Assembly: GCA_023429825.1 (NCBI GenBank)
Contig: JAEZDC010000032.1
Location: 27,625 to 91,624, forward strand
DNA length: 64,000 nt
Source: Bacteroidota bacterium
Lineage (GTDB): Bacteria; Bacteroidota; Bacteroidia; Chitinophagales; Chitinophagaceae
Direction of reading: 5' to 3'
Under the pieces are notes generated by a model. That model made no database searches and was not told where the DNA came from. It saw only the letters and a list, made by a program, of their open reading frames with translations. Shown here one piece after another: positions 44,481 to 55,115 of the stretch. Each line of letters starts with the position of its first letter. The first letter of the stretch is position 1. A program made the translations under genes and the position numbers.

Positions 44481-46580
44481 CTATTTTTTTATAAATATGT
44501 AATCACCGCCCACATGGCCTGCTAATTCCAAGGTTCCGTAGCGTGGCTCTGTTTTACTCTCTGCCATCACTGCTTCTATTATCTGCGTAATGAACATTTT
44601 TTGTGCAGTGAGGTATTTGTCTTTATTATCATTCAATGCTTTTACTAAGTATTTCATGAACACACTTTCGTCCGGCACTTCCGTATCATTGCCTGAAGTG
44701 ATCGCTACACGGCTGATCTTTTCACTCATTTCTCTTACTGCTACAGGTGCATCTGCGCCTATACTTCTTGTTTTGAAAACGGAACCTGAGAAGCATGCAT
44801 CAGTAATTAATAAGGTATGGCGGGAAGGAACTTTAGAAATTAAATCAAGCACCGTTTTGTTTGGCAGCCACGTATTGGCATCATTTCTTTTTGCATCTGC
44901 TAACAACCAATACCCTTTCTTTTCTTTATCTACCCAAATGCCATGACCGGCGTAGAAGATGATCACATTGTCTTCGGGTTGTACTGCTTCGATCAGCTCA
45001 TAGAATTTCTTCTTAAGGTCAACCACTGCAGGATTGAATAAAATAGAAATATTGTCTTCATTGAAATTGTAGTTGTTCTTTAGCGTAAACTTTAGTTTCA
45101 CTGCATCGGTTACCGGATTTTCTAATGAAGGAATAGAGGGGTCTTCATAGGTTTGAGAAGCGATGATGAGTGCATAGTTCTTTGCTTCTTTTGCCACCAC
45201 AGGAATAATCTCATCTTTCTTTTCAGGAGCGATCTTTTCGATCTGCACCTCCAATTGACCCACATTGCCGGCAACATCCGTTGCTTTGATCACCACATTG
45301 TTTATACCTTCTTTCAATGTGATGTTACCCCAGAAGTTTCCGGTCTCCTGTGCGTATAGATCTGTACCATTAATACTAACGGATTTTAAACCTGCAGGGT
45401 CTTTTGCGATTCCTCTGAAGGTTACATCCAATCCTGCAGAGGATACTTTGAGACCTCTTGTAACAGCAGGTTCAGTAAGCGAAATAACCGGAGGTTCTTT
45501 ATCCGTCTTACGTTCTGTGATGATCTTTCCTTCAAGCTTAGCAATACCCATTTGTGCAGCTTCGTAATCTGCCTTGTATAATAATGCAGTTTCAAAATCT
45601 TGTCTTGCTTTTGCGTAATCTTTTTTACCCATATACGCCTGTGCTCTTGCAGCGTAATAGCGAAACAAAGCCATAGTTTTCCTGGAGTATAAGCCTTTAT
45701 TAGGTTTTATCTCTTCGGTAAGATGATCAATGGCTTTGTCGTAATTTCCTTTAGTAATTTCATTAAGACCACGGACGTAGCCGAAGAAAGGGAAATTCTT
45801 TCCGACTAAAGGATCCTTCAACATCTGCCTGATCTCTGCTTCACTTTTTTCATGATCACCTTTCAGCGCATAGGTGATCGACAAAGTGTGACGTGCATAG
45901 AATTTAGAGCCTTTGAAATCGCCACCTTCTTCTTCAATCTTTCCCAAATTCAAAATAGCGTCGCTATATTTTTTATCGAGAATATCTAAAAAGATCTCAC
46001 CAAATCTTGCGTACTTAACATACTTATTTCCTGCCTTTAAATTTTGCTTTATGAAATACTCAATTGCATTGCGATCTTCTCCATAAAAGGCGGCTTGTAA
46101 CACATAAAATAAATATTCTTCATCACCACCTAATTCAAAATATTTTTTATAACTATCGATTGCAACTCCTATGTCTCCGCTTTCGTAATTATAATTAGCC
46201 TTGGTTATATAAACGGATTTCAACCAACTTTCCTTCCCATCTTTCTCATTTGCCGGAACTTCCCCCAAACAAACTTTAACCTGCCCGGCAGGAAAAGCCG
46301 AAATTTCCTTTGCTATCCTGTCATACATGACGTTTGCGCTACGAAGCTCTCCGTCTTTCTGCATTTCGGCGATATACCAACTGATCACAGGCCAATTAAC
46401 GTTTGTTTCCAGAGATTCCTTAAATAACTTTTCTGCTTCAGCTAATTCACCATTTTTATATGCACGGGTGGCTGCTTTTACAAGCTTTGTGGTTTTTCTA
46501 CAATCTGCACCACTAGGTCTTTGAGCCAGTGTATGTAGCATTATAAGGGTGGATGATAAAAATAGAAAGATTTTTTTCAT
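44481..46580 (-). CDS. Secreted TPR/Ig-like/caspase-like protein (array copy 10, subfamily A)
   Basis: 699 residues; signal peptide MKKIFLFLSSTLIMLHTLAQ. His546 and Cys596 form the catalytic pair. The helical region (about 22-350) is closest to the neighbour at 46,584-48,692: both carry an early Cys (GADCRKTTKL / EANCTKSMKL), a second Cys in a PAGQVKVCLGE / PAGEIRGCIGV segment, and FYGEDR. From the Ig-like domain on, however, it is closest to the copy at 48,698-50,821 (SSAGLDVTFRGIAKDP, NNVVIKATDVAGNVGQLEV). The gene therefore looks like a mosaic of its two upstream neighbours. Spacing to the next copy downstream is 3 bases. Confidence 0.9.
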   Translation of the reverse strand: MKKIFLFLSSTLIMLHTLAQRPSGADCRKTTKLVKAATRAYKNGELAEAEKLFKESLETNVNWPVISWYIAEMQKDGELRSANVMYDRIAKEISAFPAGQVKVCLGEVPANEKDGKESWLKSVYITKANYNYESGDIGVAIDSYKKYFELGGDEEYLFYVLQAAFYGEDRNAIEYFIKQNLKAGNKYVKYARFGEIFLDILDKKYSDAILNLGKIEEEGGDFKGSKFYARHTLSITYALKGDHEKSEAEIRQMLKDPLVGKNFPFFGYVRGLNEITKGNYDKAIDHLTEEIKPNKGLYSRKTMALFRYYAARAQAYMGKKDYAKARQDFETALLYKADYEAAQMGIAKLEGKIITERKTDKEPPVISLTEPAVTRGLKVSSAGLDVTFRGIAKDPAGLKSVSINGTDLYAQETGNFWGNITLKEGINNVVIKATDVAGNVGQLEVQIEKIAPEKKDEIIPVVAKEAKNYALIIASQTYEDPSIPSLENPVTDAVKLKFTLKNNYNFNEDNISILFNPAVVDLKKKFYELIEAVQPEDNVIIFYAGHGIWVDKEKKGYWLLADAKRNDANTWLPNKTVLDLISKVPSRHTLLITDACFSGSVFKTRSIGADAPVAVREMSEKISRVAITSGNDTEVPDESVFMKYLVKALNDNKDKYLTAQKMFITQIIEAVMAESKTEPRYGTLELAGHVGGDYIFIKK

Positions 46581-46583
46581 TAG

Positions 46584-48692
46584 CTATTTCTTTATAAATA
46601 TATAATCTCCACCCAGATGTCCCGCTAATTCCAAAGTGCCATAACGTGGTTCTGTTTTGGTTTCATTCATCACTGCTTCTATGATATGATTGATGAACAT
46701 CTTTTGTGCAGTCAGGTATTTGTCTTTGTTTTCACTTAATGCTTTTACAAGATATTTCATGAAAACAGATTCGTCGGGCACCTCTGTATCATTACCACTG
46801 GTGATTGCCACGCGGCTGATCTTCTCACTCATCTCTCGCATAGCCTGGGGCGCATCTGCGCCGAGGCTTCTGGTTTTGAAAACACCGCCAGAGAAACAGG
46901 CATCGGTGATGAGTAGTGTATGGCGGGCCGGGAGTTTGGCGATCATATCTAACACTATTCTATTATCCAGCCAGGTGTTCATGTCATTTCTTTTTGCATC
47001 AGCCAGCAACCAATAGCCCTTTTTTTCTTTCTCCACCCATATTCCATGGCCTGCGAAGAAGATGATGATATTGTCTTCGGGCTGGATCACTTCCATGATA
47101 TCAGCAAATGACTTTTTAAATTCATTTATACCGGGGTTAAATAGTGTTTTAATATTCTGGTCGGCGAAATTGTAGTTGGCCTTTAATACCTGTTTTAGTT
47201 TAACAGCATCTATCACCGGATTTTCTAATGAAGGAATCGCTGCATCTTCATAATTCTGCGCAGCTACAATGAGTACATAATTTTTAGACTCCTTGCTGAT
47301 AACAGGAACGATATCAGTACTAATTACCTCAGGTTTCTTTTGCTGCATTTCAAATGTGTGCTCTGCTGAATTACCTGCATTATCTGTAGCTCTAACTGTT
47401 ATTTTATTGGAACCTTCTTTCACAGGAACATTACCCCAGAAATCTCCATCCTCTTTATTGTAAACCTGCTGTCCGTTAATAAAAACTGTCTTTATTCCTG
47501 CAACATCCTTTGCTACACCTTTCACCAATAAGTTGCCATCTGCCAATTCCACACTCAACCCTCTTGATAAAGCTGGTTCTGTAATAGTGATCTGTGGGGG
47601 TGTTTTATCTTTCGCAATCTCTGTAATAATATTCCCTTCCAATCTTGCCAAACCATTTATTGCACTGGCATAATCCGGCTTCATTAATAAAGCAGTTTCA
47701 AAATCCCTTCTTGCTTTTACAAAATCTTTTTTTCCCGCATAAGCTTCTGCTCTTGCTGCATAGTAACGAAACTGGGCCATGGTCTGTCTTGAGTACATAC
47801 CTTTATTCGGCCTGATCTCATCGGTGAAAAAATTTATGGCGCCATCATAGTTTCCTTTAGTGGCTTCGTTGATCCCGCGTATATATGGAATAAATGGAAA
47901 GTTTTTACCGATGATCGGATCTTTGAGCATTTGTTTTACTTCGGCATCACTTTTTTCGTATTCCTTATTTAAGGCATAAGCAATAGCCATTGTGTGCCTA
48001 GCATAAAATTTAGAATAAGGAAACCCTCCTCCATCGTCTTCCAACTTCAACAATTTATCTACTGCTGCAGTGTAATTTTTATCAAGAATGTCTACAAATG
48101 CTTCCGCATATTTCAGGTATTTTAACTGCTTACCTCCAGCCTGCTCTATCAATTTCATGAAATGCACAGTTGCATCCCTGTCTTCACCGTAAAAAGCAAC
48201 CTGCAAAGCATAAAATAAATAATCATCATTCTTCCCGATCGCAAAAGCTTTTTTCAAGGATTCGATAGCAATATTGATATCGCCATACATATAATTCATT
48301 TCAGCTGTTTTGTTATAAACAGCCCTGTGAAATCCTTCATGCGTATCCTTTCTTGCGGGGGTAACTCCAATACACCCACGGATCTCTCCAGCAGGATAGG
48401 TGTCTATGACTTTATGAACTTTATTAAAAACGGCATTACCACCTTTTATATCTCCCTCTTTCAATTTTAGTTCTGCATATTCAATGACCATTATCCAATT
48501 AAGATTCATTTCTAAAGCCTCATTCACCAGGCTATCAGCAATTACTATTTCGTCATCTTTATATTCTTTAATTGCTTTTTTGATCAACTTCATGCTTTTG
48601 GTGCAATTCGCTTCGTTATGCCTTTGAGCTATAACTGACGATTGCATTGCTATAAGCCCCAGAACCAATACAAGTATCTTTTTCATTCTCAT
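46584..48692 (-). CDS. Secreted TPR/Ig-like/caspase-like protein (array copy 9, subfamily A)
   Basis: 702 residues from the first ATG; a second ATG two codons on is equally possible. Signal peptide MRMKKILVLVLGLIAMQSSVIAQ. The catalytic pair is His549, in FFAGHGIW (Phe where the others have Tyr), and Cys599. The helical region contains repeats such as YARHTMAIAYALNKEYEKSD and AARAEAYAGKKDFVKARRDF. Its Ig-like domain (ELADGNLLVKGVAKDVAG) is the most different of subfamily A, though the protease part stays conserved. Three bases separate it from the copy downstream and 5 from the copy upstream. Confidence 0.9.
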   Translation of the reverse strand: MRMKKILVLVLGLIAMQSSVIAQRHNEANCTKSMKLIKKAIKEYKDDEIVIADSLVNEALEMNLNWIMVIEYAELKLKEGDIKGGNAVFNKVHKVIDTYPAGEIRGCIGVTPARKDTHEGFHRAVYNKTAEMNYMYGDINIAIESLKKAFAIGKNDDYLFYALQVAFYGEDRDATVHFMKLIEQAGGKQLKYLKYAEAFVDILDKNYTAAVDKLLKLEDDGGGFPYSKFYARHTMAIAYALNKEYEKSDAEVKQMLKDPIIGKNFPFIPYIRGINEATKGNYDGAINFFTDEIRPNKGMYSRQTMAQFRYYAARAEAYAGKKDFVKARRDFETALLMKPDYASAINGLARLEGNIITEIAKDKTPPQITITEPALSRGLSVELADGNLLVKGVAKDVAGIKTVFINGQQVYNKEDGDFWGNVPVKEGSNKITVRATDNAGNSAEHTFEMQQKKPEVISTDIVPVISKESKNYVLIVAAQNYEDAAIPSLENPVIDAVKLKQVLKANYNFADQNIKTLFNPGINEFKKSFADIMEVIQPEDNIIIFFAGHGIWVEKEKKGYWLLADAKRNDMNTWLDNRIVLDMIAKLPARHTLLITDACFSGGVFKTRSLGADAPQAMREMSEKISRVAITSGNDTEVPDESVFMKYLVKALSENKDKYLTAQKMFINHIIEAVMNETKTEPRYGTLELAGHLGGDYIFIKK

Positions 48693-48697
48693 TTATT

Positions 48698-50821
48698 CTA
48701 TTTTTTAATAAATATATAATCACCACCCACATGCCCTGCTAATTCCAACGTTCCATAACGAGGCTCCGTTTTACTTTCTGCCATTACTGCCTCAATGATC
48801 TGTGTAATAAACATTTTCTGCGCAGTGAGATATTTGTCTTTATTCTCACTTAGTGCTTTCACTAAATATTTCATGAACACAGATTCATCCGGCACTTCTG
48901 TATCGTTGCCTGAAGTGATGGCTACCCGGCTGATCTTCTCACTCATTTCTCTTACCGCAGGTGACGCATCGGCACCGATACTCCTTGTTTTGAAAACCGA
49001 ACCGGAGAAGCATGCATCTGTTATGAGTAAGGTATGACGGGATTGTATCTTAGAAATGTAATCCAATACCAGTTTGTTAGACAGCCAGGTATTTACATCG
49101 TTACGTTTCGCATCTGCGAGCAGCCAGTAACCTTTCTTTTCTTTGTCTACCCATATACCATGGCCGGCATAGAAGATGATCAGATTATCTTCCGGCTGAA
49201 CGGCCTCCATAAGATCAGTGAATTTCTTTTTGAAATCATTTACACCCGGATTGAACAGCGTGAAAATGTTGTCTTCCGAAAAACTGTAGTTGTTCTTTAA
49301 CGTAAACTTGAGCTTTACTGCATCCGTGATGGGATTCTCTAATGAAGGAATAGATGCATCGTCATAGTTTTGGCTGGCAATGATCAATGCATAATTCTTT
49401 GCTTCTTTCGCAACTACGGGGATGATCTCTTCTTTCTTTTCGGGAGCCACTTTCTCGATCTTTACTTCCAATTGCCCTACGTTACCTGCAATGTCTGTTG
49501 CCTTGATCACTACATTATTCATTCCTTCTTTCAAAGTGATATTGCCCCAGAAACTACCATTCTCCTGTGCGTAGATATCTGTACCATTGATGTTCACCGA
49601 CTTCAAACCTGAAGGATCTTTTGCTATTCCCCTGAATGTAACATCAAAACCCGCTGAAGAAACTTTTAAGCCACGTGTAGCAGATGGTTCCGTTAAAGTG
49701 ATCACAGGAGGCTCTTTATCTGTTTTCCGTTCCTGTATCACTTTACCCTCCAGCTTCGCAATACCGATCAATGCTGCATCATAATCAGATTTGTATAAGA
49801 GTGCAGATTCGAAATCCTGCCTGGCTTTAACAAAATCCTTCTTAGCCATGTATGCTTCAGCTCTACCAGCGTAGTGCTTAAACATTGCCAATGCATTCCT
49901 TGAGTAGATACCTTTATTCGGCTTGATTTCCTCGGTAAAATACCTGATCGCTTCATCGTTATTGCCTTTCGTCAATTCATTAAGCCCCCTGAAGTAGGAA
50001 AGGAACGGGAAGTTCTTACCTATGATAATATTCTTGAGTACCTGTTTTATCTCTGTTTCACTCTTTTCCGGCTCTTTATTTAATGCATATGCAAATGCCA
50101 ATGAGTGGCGGGCAAACATTTTAGAATAAGCAAATCCGGCACCATCGTCTTCTATTTTCAATAACTTTTCAATTGCAGCAGGGTATTTTTTATCGAGGAT
50201 ATCGAGAAAAGCATAGCAGAAGTCAAGATGTTTTCTTTCTTTAGAAGAAGCCGTCTCCAGGTCTTTCATAAAGCCAAGTAAGGCCTGCTTGTCTTCACCG
50301 TAAAAAGCGGCCTGCGTAGCATAAGGAAGATTTCCTTTATCACCCCCCAGATCGAAATAAGTGCGATAGCTTTTCAAAGCCATATCTATATCACCTTTCA
50401 GATAGTTTGCTGCAGCTTTATCTATATACACGCTGAGTATGATATCCTTTGTTCCAGTGTACTTGTAATCAGAGCTCCAGGCTGTCATAGTGGGTGAATA
50501 CACCATTACTTCACCATTGTAGCTTTCCAGCTTTTTGATCACCTGGTCAAAGCATTTGTTAGCCCCTCTAACATCACCTTCATTCATTTTCAAATTAGCA
50601 AGACTTCTCAGGCCATTGATCACATAATATAATTCATGCGCCTGGTAGAATAGTTTTTCAGCTTCTACCCTTTCGCCTTTATCCCAGAGCTTGGCTGCTT
50701 TATTATTCAGCTTTGCTGCTTCCTGGTGTTTTTCTTTATCTGCTTTTTTGTCCTGGGCTTGTGCATTAAAAACAAAGAATGTTGTTATAGCCAGGAATAA
50801 TCCAATCTTTCTAAGATTCAT
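48698..50821 (-). CDS. Secreted TPR/Ig-like/caspase-like protein (array copy 8, subfamily A)
   Basis: 707 residues; signal peptide MNLRKIGLFLAITTFFVFNAQAQ. Mature sequence starts with a very charged stretch (DKKADKEKHQEAAKLNNKAA). TPR-like repeats include ARHSLAFAYALNKEPEKSE and AGRAEAYMAKKDFVKARQDF. The catalytic pair is His554 and Cys604. The Ig-like and protease parts are almost the same as in the copy two genes downstream (44,481-46,580), whereas the first 150 residues are its own. It begins 18 bases after the stop of the copy upstream. Confidence 0.9.
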   Translation of the reverse strand: MNLRKIGLFLAITTFFVFNAQAQDKKADKEKHQEAAKLNNKAAKLWDKGERVEAEKLFYQAHELYYVINGLRSLANLKMNEGDVRGANKCFDQVIKKLESYNGEVMVYSPTMTAWSSDYKYTGTKDIILSVYIDKAAANYLKGDIDMALKSYRTYFDLGGDKGNLPYATQAAFYGEDKQALLGFMKDLETASSKERKHLDFCYAFLDILDKKYPAAIEKLLKIEDDGAGFAYSKMFARHSLAFAYALNKEPEKSETEIKQVLKNIIIGKNFPFLSYFRGLNELTKGNNDEAIRYFTEEIKPNKGIYSRNALAMFKHYAGRAEAYMAKKDFVKARQDFESALLYKSDYDAALIGIAKLEGKVIQERKTDKEPPVITLTEPSATRGLKVSSAGFDVTFRGIAKDPSGLKSVNINGTDIYAQENGSFWGNITLKEGMNNVVIKATDIAGNVGQLEVKIEKVAPEKKEEIIPVVAKEAKNYALIIASQNYDDASIPSLENPITDAVKLKFTLKNNYSFSEDNIFTLFNPGVNDFKKKFTDLMEAVQPEDNLIIFYAGHGIWVDKEKKGYWLLADAKRNDVNTWLSNKLVLDYISKIQSRHTLLITDACFSGSVFKTRSIGADASPAVREMSEKISRVAITSGNDTEVPDESVFMKYLVKALSENKDKYLTAQKMFITQIIEAVMAESKTEPRYGTLELAGHVGGDYIFIKK

Positions 50822-50839
50822 GATCCGGTTAGTTTTCGT

Positions 50840-52978
50840 TTATTTCTTGTTGAATATAAAATCACCACCTACGTGGCCTGCAAGTTCCAGGGTGCCATAG
50901 CGTGGTTCTGTTTTGGTTTCAGATATCACCGCCTCAAAGATGTGATTGATGAACATTTTTTGAGCAGTGAGGTATTTGTCTTTGTTCTCACTTAATGCCT
51001 TCACTAAATATTTCATGAACACGGATTCATCCGGCACTTCTGTATCGTTGCCTGAAGTGATCGCTACACGGCTGATCTTTTGACTAATGCTTTGCATAGC
51101 CACCGGTGCATCTTTACCGATACTTCTTGTTTTGAAAACAGAGCCGGAGAAACAGGCATCTGTGATCAATAATGTATGACGTGTGGGGAGTTTAGAGATC
51201 ATATCCAGTACATCTTTGTTAGGCATCCAGGTTTCCGTATCATTTCTTTTGGCATCAGTTAACAGCCAGTAGCCTTTCTTTTCTTTCTCTACCCAGACAC
51301 CATGACCTGCATAGAAGATGATGAGATTATCTTCCGGCTGCAATACTTCAGTCAGTTGCTGGAACTGTTGTTTAAAATTATTCTTCTCCGGATTATATAA
51401 GCTAATGATGTTATCTTCTTTGAAACCATAATCTTTCTTCAATATTACTTTCAGCTTCACTGCATCAGTGATCGGGTTTTCTAAAGATGGAATAGAAGGA
51501 TCATCGTAATTCTGGCTTGCTATGAATAATGCGTAGTTCTTTCCTTCTTTTTCAGCAACGGCAACGATCTCTTCGGTGGTGGTGACAGGATTTACTTTCT
51601 GTTCTACTTCTATAGTTTTACTTGAAGTATTACCGGCCAGGTCAGTAGCTGTGATCGTTACTTTATTGTTACCTGCACTAAGTAATGCATTACCCCAGAA
51701 GTTACCATCTTCTTTTGCATACACTGCATTGCCATTGATGGTGACAGACTTTATTCCAAAAGAATCTTTTGCAATGCCTTTGATCATTACATCGTTACCA
51801 GCTATTGTAACATTTAAGCCCCGGCTGAGTTGTGAGGGTTCTGTGATAAGTATTTCCGGAGGTGTTTTATCTTTTCTCCTTTCAGATATAACCCTTCCTT
51901 CCAAGCGGGCAAGACCGGTGAGAGCGGGCTCGTATTCAGCTTCATACACCAATGCCGATTCAAAATCTTTTTTTGCATTCACAAAATCTCCCATTCCTTC
52001 ATATGCCTCAGCTCTTTTTGTGTAATTGGCAAATTTGCCCGGCTGTTCAATAGAGGAAAACATAATGTTTCTTGGCTTGATCGCTGCACTAAAGAACTCT
52101 ACTGCCTCTTTATATTTCTTTTGTGTGAGAGCATTTCTTCCATCTACGGCAAAAAAGGCTTTATCTCCAATCAGGATATTCCGCTTTGATTTTTTCATCC
52201 ATTCTTCGGACTTTTCGAAATCGCCTTTATATGCGTACATCATGGGCAGCATAAACCTGGATACCGATTTAGACGAAAAAAAATCGCCGCCTTTATCTTC
52301 CACTTCTAAAGCTCTTGCTATTGCCTCATCATATTTCCCCTCCAGCATTTTCAAATAAACATCCACATAGAATTGAGGGCCATCAGCCTTTTCAAAGTTG
52401 TGCTGTAACAGGGCCTGCATTTTGGTAAGGCTTTCCTTCTCTTCTAAATAAAAGGCAAGCTCAGCAACAAAAAGAATATGGTTGCTGAAACTGGGGCTTT
52501 TCCAAAATGAAAACATGTTTTTATGATCATCCTTTAAATTCTCTATTGCAGAGACGGTTGTTTTAAGAGCAACGGCACCACTTCCCCGCTTGATATTATC
52601 GTCTATCTTATAGTAATATGCCTGGTACAGCATATCGCTAATCTCCTTTTTTGAATAAAGGGTGGTTGACGACAATCGATGTATGCATTCATCCCAGGCC
52701 TTATTGGCTCCTTTCACATTTCCAAGATCAAATTGCAGATCAGCCAATTCTTTCATGAAACTTACAGTCGGGAATAATTCGTTTGCTTTAAAGTAAAGTT
52801 TCTCTGCTTCAAAATATTGTTCGTCTTTCCATAGCTTCTTTGCTTGCCTGGAAAGTTTCACTGCTTCGTCCCTGTCATTATTTGCCGATTTGGATAATCC
52901 GCCAATAACGCTACCCCGCTGGGCATGGGTTATCAAAAAAATGAGGGATAATGGAACCACCAGTAATAATGTACGCAT
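50840..52978 (-). CDS. Secreted TPR/Ig-like/caspase-like protein (array copy 7, subfamily A, variant)
   Basis: 712 residues; signal peptide MRTLLLVVPLSLIFLITHAQ. His559 lies in YAGHGVW and Cys609 in TDACFSG. It departs from its neighbours in the helix after the active site (MQSISQKISRV instead of MSEKISRV) and at the very end (GGDFIFNKK instead of GGDYIFIKK). The helical region shares the KLWKDEQYFEAEKLYFKANE start pattern with the copy downstream and a FVNAKKDFESALVYEAEYEP repeat near its end. It sits at the border between subfamilies A and B. Confidence 0.9.
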   Translation of the reverse strand: MRTLLLVVPLSLIFLITHAQRGSVIGGLSKSANNDRDEAVKLSRQAKKLWKDEQYFEAEKLYFKANELFPTVSFMKELADLQFDLGNVKGANKAWDECIHRLSSTTLYSKKEISDMLYQAYYYKIDDNIKRGSGAVALKTTVSAIENLKDDHKNMFSFWKSPSFSNHILFVAELAFYLEEKESLTKMQALLQHNFEKADGPQFYVDVYLKMLEGKYDEAIARALEVEDKGGDFFSSKSVSRFMLPMMYAYKGDFEKSEEWMKKSKRNILIGDKAFFAVDGRNALTQKKYKEAVEFFSAAIKPRNIMFSSIEQPGKFANYTKRAEAYEGMGDFVNAKKDFESALVYEAEYEPALTGLARLEGRVISERRKDKTPPEILITEPSQLSRGLNVTIAGNDVMIKGIAKDSFGIKSVTINGNAVYAKEDGNFWGNALLSAGNNKVTITATDLAGNTSSKTIEVEQKVNPVTTTEEIVAVAEKEGKNYALFIASQNYDDPSIPSLENPITDAVKLKVILKKDYGFKEDNIISLYNPEKNNFKQQFQQLTEVLQPEDNLIIFYAGHGVWVEKEKKGYWLLTDAKRNDTETWMPNKDVLDMISKLPTRHTLLITDACFSGSVFKTRSIGKDAPVAMQSISQKISRVAITSGNDTEVPDESVFMKYLVKALSENKDKYLTAQKMFINHIFEAVISETKTEPRYGTLELAGHVGGDFIFNKK

Positions 52979-52991
52979 CTATAGGATTGTT

Positions 52992-55115
52992 TTATTTTTT
53001 TATAAATATGTAATCACCGCCTATATGTCCTGCCAACTCTAATGTTCCATATCGGGGCTCCGTTTTCGTTTCTGTCATCACTGCTTCCATGATATGACTG
53101 ATGAACATTTTTTGTGCAGGCATGTATTTTTCTTTGTTCTCTGTTAATGCTTTTACGAGATAACGCATGAATACGCTCTCATCCGGCACTTCTGTATCAT
53201 TACCTGATGTGATCGCTACACGGCTGATCTTTTCATCCATTACTTTGATAGCAGCAGAAGCATCTGCACCCACTGCTCTTGTTTTGAATACACCACCGGA
53301 GAAGCATGCATCAGTGATGAGTAGTGTATGACGTGATGGAAGTTTAGCAATCAGGTTCAATATATCCTTGTTAGAAATCCATGTATTGGGATCATTGCGT
53401 TTGGCATCGGTCATTAACCAATAGCCTTTTTTTTCTTTTTCCACCCATATGCCGTGACCTGCGTAGAAGATAAGGAGATTATCTTCCGGTTGTATCATAT
53501 TCGTGAGTTCCAATAACTGCCTTTGAATATCATTTGCATCCGGGTTGAATAACGTAATGATATTCTCTTCCGAAAAATTATAATTCTGCTTCAACACGAT
53601 CTTTAATCTCACCGCGTCCTGGATAGGATTGTCAAGAGATGGAATAGATGCATCCTTATAGTTTTGCGCGGCGATCAACAGGCAGTAATTCTTACCTTCC
53701 CTGGCCACTACAGGTATTACATCTGTATCCGGAGTAGTTGTTGCATTTTTTGTGATCTCAAATGTTTCTTCTGCGGCATTACCGGCACCATCTGTTGCTT
53801 TGATAGTAATCTTATTCAAGCCATCTTTCAGAGTAACGCTTCCCCAGAAATCTCCGGCTGATTGTGTATAAACAGGTTGTCCATTCACCGTTACTGATCT
53901 TAGTCCGGATGGATCCTGCGCTGTGCCTTTTACCAAGATATCTACACCAGCAGTGGTTACCTGCAGACCTCTTTTAAGGGAAGGTTCTGTTAATACAATA
54001 GTGGGTGGTGTTTTATCGGTGGATACTTCTGTTGCCACGGATGATTCCAGTTTGGTGAGTGCAGCGATAGCAGGTTCATAACCGGGATCGGAAAATATGG
54101 CGATGTTATAATTGTCTTTTGCTTTTTCATATTGCTTTAGTCCTGCATATGCATCACCTATTGATTTATAGATGACCCATCGATCCATTAAGAACTGTTG
54201 CGCCAGATCTTTATACTTTCCCTGCATACGAGCGGTGAGTGATCTATTGAATAAGGCTAAAGCAGAATCATAATTCTTGTTGTTCAATTGAATTAAACCT
54301 AAATAGTATAAGGCTTCGTTGCTACCATTTTTGACTGCAGCGTTGAATACCGGGGGAGTATTGTATTCACTTACTCTTTCGTCATTCAAGAGTGTATATA
54401 ACACAAACTTCCAATTCTCATAATTGGATAGCTTTACAGAACGATAATCCCTGGCTTTCTCTAATGCTACCGCATAATCTCCTTTACTAAAACTAATAAA
54501 CACATCCCACTGGGCTTTCATTGAACGAAACTCCTTATCATCGGCTAATTCAAAGGCATCATCGAATCTCTTCTCTGCAATGGCCAGTTTAACCCTGATG
54601 TCTTGCTGCAGTGTCCTGGTTGTCCAATTCAGTGCTTTAGAAATTTCTAATGCAGCCATTTTTTTCATCACAGAAATGGCATAAGCCCTGTTGCCAAACT
54701 CACGATTCAAATTATACCCCTCCAACATGATATGAAATACGCCTGTCCACTTAGGGTATTTTGTAACTTTTCTTTTTGAGCGATTGGCAAGCGCCATGTT
54801 TGCAGGATCAAAGACGGTGATCCACTTATCATCTAATGCTGAAGCCGTTTCGTAGAGTTTATCTAAATAATGGTAAGCCTGGCTATTATTGGACAATACA
54901 AATAATTCTCTTGCATAATCCACCACGTCTCTTGAAGGGTAGATCGTAAATGAACTATCCACCACACGATTGGCCTCGATCACAGAGCCATCTCTGAGTT
55001 TTTGAATAGCCTGTTGCACCAGGTCGGATGCGTCTTCATACTTTTCCTTATTTGACTGCGCCCATAATAATGAGACGCAGAATAGGAATGTTGCCGACAA
55101 TAAAAATTTTTTCAT
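52992..55115 (-). CDS. Secreted TPR/Ig-like/caspase-like protein (array copy 6, subfamily B1)
   Basis: 707 residues; signal peptide MKKFLLSATFLFCVSLLWAQ. His554 and Cys604. Marks of subfamily B are NYCLLIAAQNYKDASIPSLD, the MDEKISRV helix and MPAQKMFIS near the C-terminus. Along its whole length it is closest to the copy two genes upstream (57,268-59,376): both start with KEKY...QAIQKL, share a KWTGVF segment, ISHIMEAV and GHIGGDY. It begins directly after the stop of the copy upstream with no base between them. Confidence 0.9.
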   Translation of the reverse strand: MKKFLLSATFLFCVSLLWAQSNKEKYEDASDLVQQAIQKLRDGSVIEANRVVDSSFTIYPSRDVVDYARELFVLSNNSQAYHYLDKLYETASALDDKWITVFDPANMALANRSKRKVTKYPKWTGVFHIMLEGYNLNREFGNRAYAISVMKKMAALEISKALNWTTRTLQQDIRVKLAIAEKRFDDAFELADDKEFRSMKAQWDVFISFSKGDYAVALEKARDYRSVKLSNYENWKFVLYTLLNDERVSEYNTPPVFNAAVKNGSNEALYYLGLIQLNNKNYDSALALFNRSLTARMQGKYKDLAQQFLMDRWVIYKSIGDAYAGLKQYEKAKDNYNIAIFSDPGYEPAIAALTKLESSVATEVSTDKTPPTIVLTEPSLKRGLQVTTAGVDILVKGTAQDPSGLRSVTVNGQPVYTQSAGDFWGSVTLKDGLNKITIKATDGAGNAAEETFEITKNATTTPDTDVIPVVAREGKNYCLLIAAQNYKDASIPSLDNPIQDAVRLKIVLKQNYNFSEENIITLFNPDANDIQRQLLELTNMIQPEDNLLIFYAGHGIWVEKEKKGYWLMTDAKRNDPNTWISNKDILNLIAKLPSRHTLLITDACFSGGVFKTRAVGADASAAIKVMDEKISRVAITSGNDTEVPDESVFMRYLVKALTENKEKYMPAQKMFISHIMEAVMTETKTEPRYGTLELAGHIGGDYIFIKK

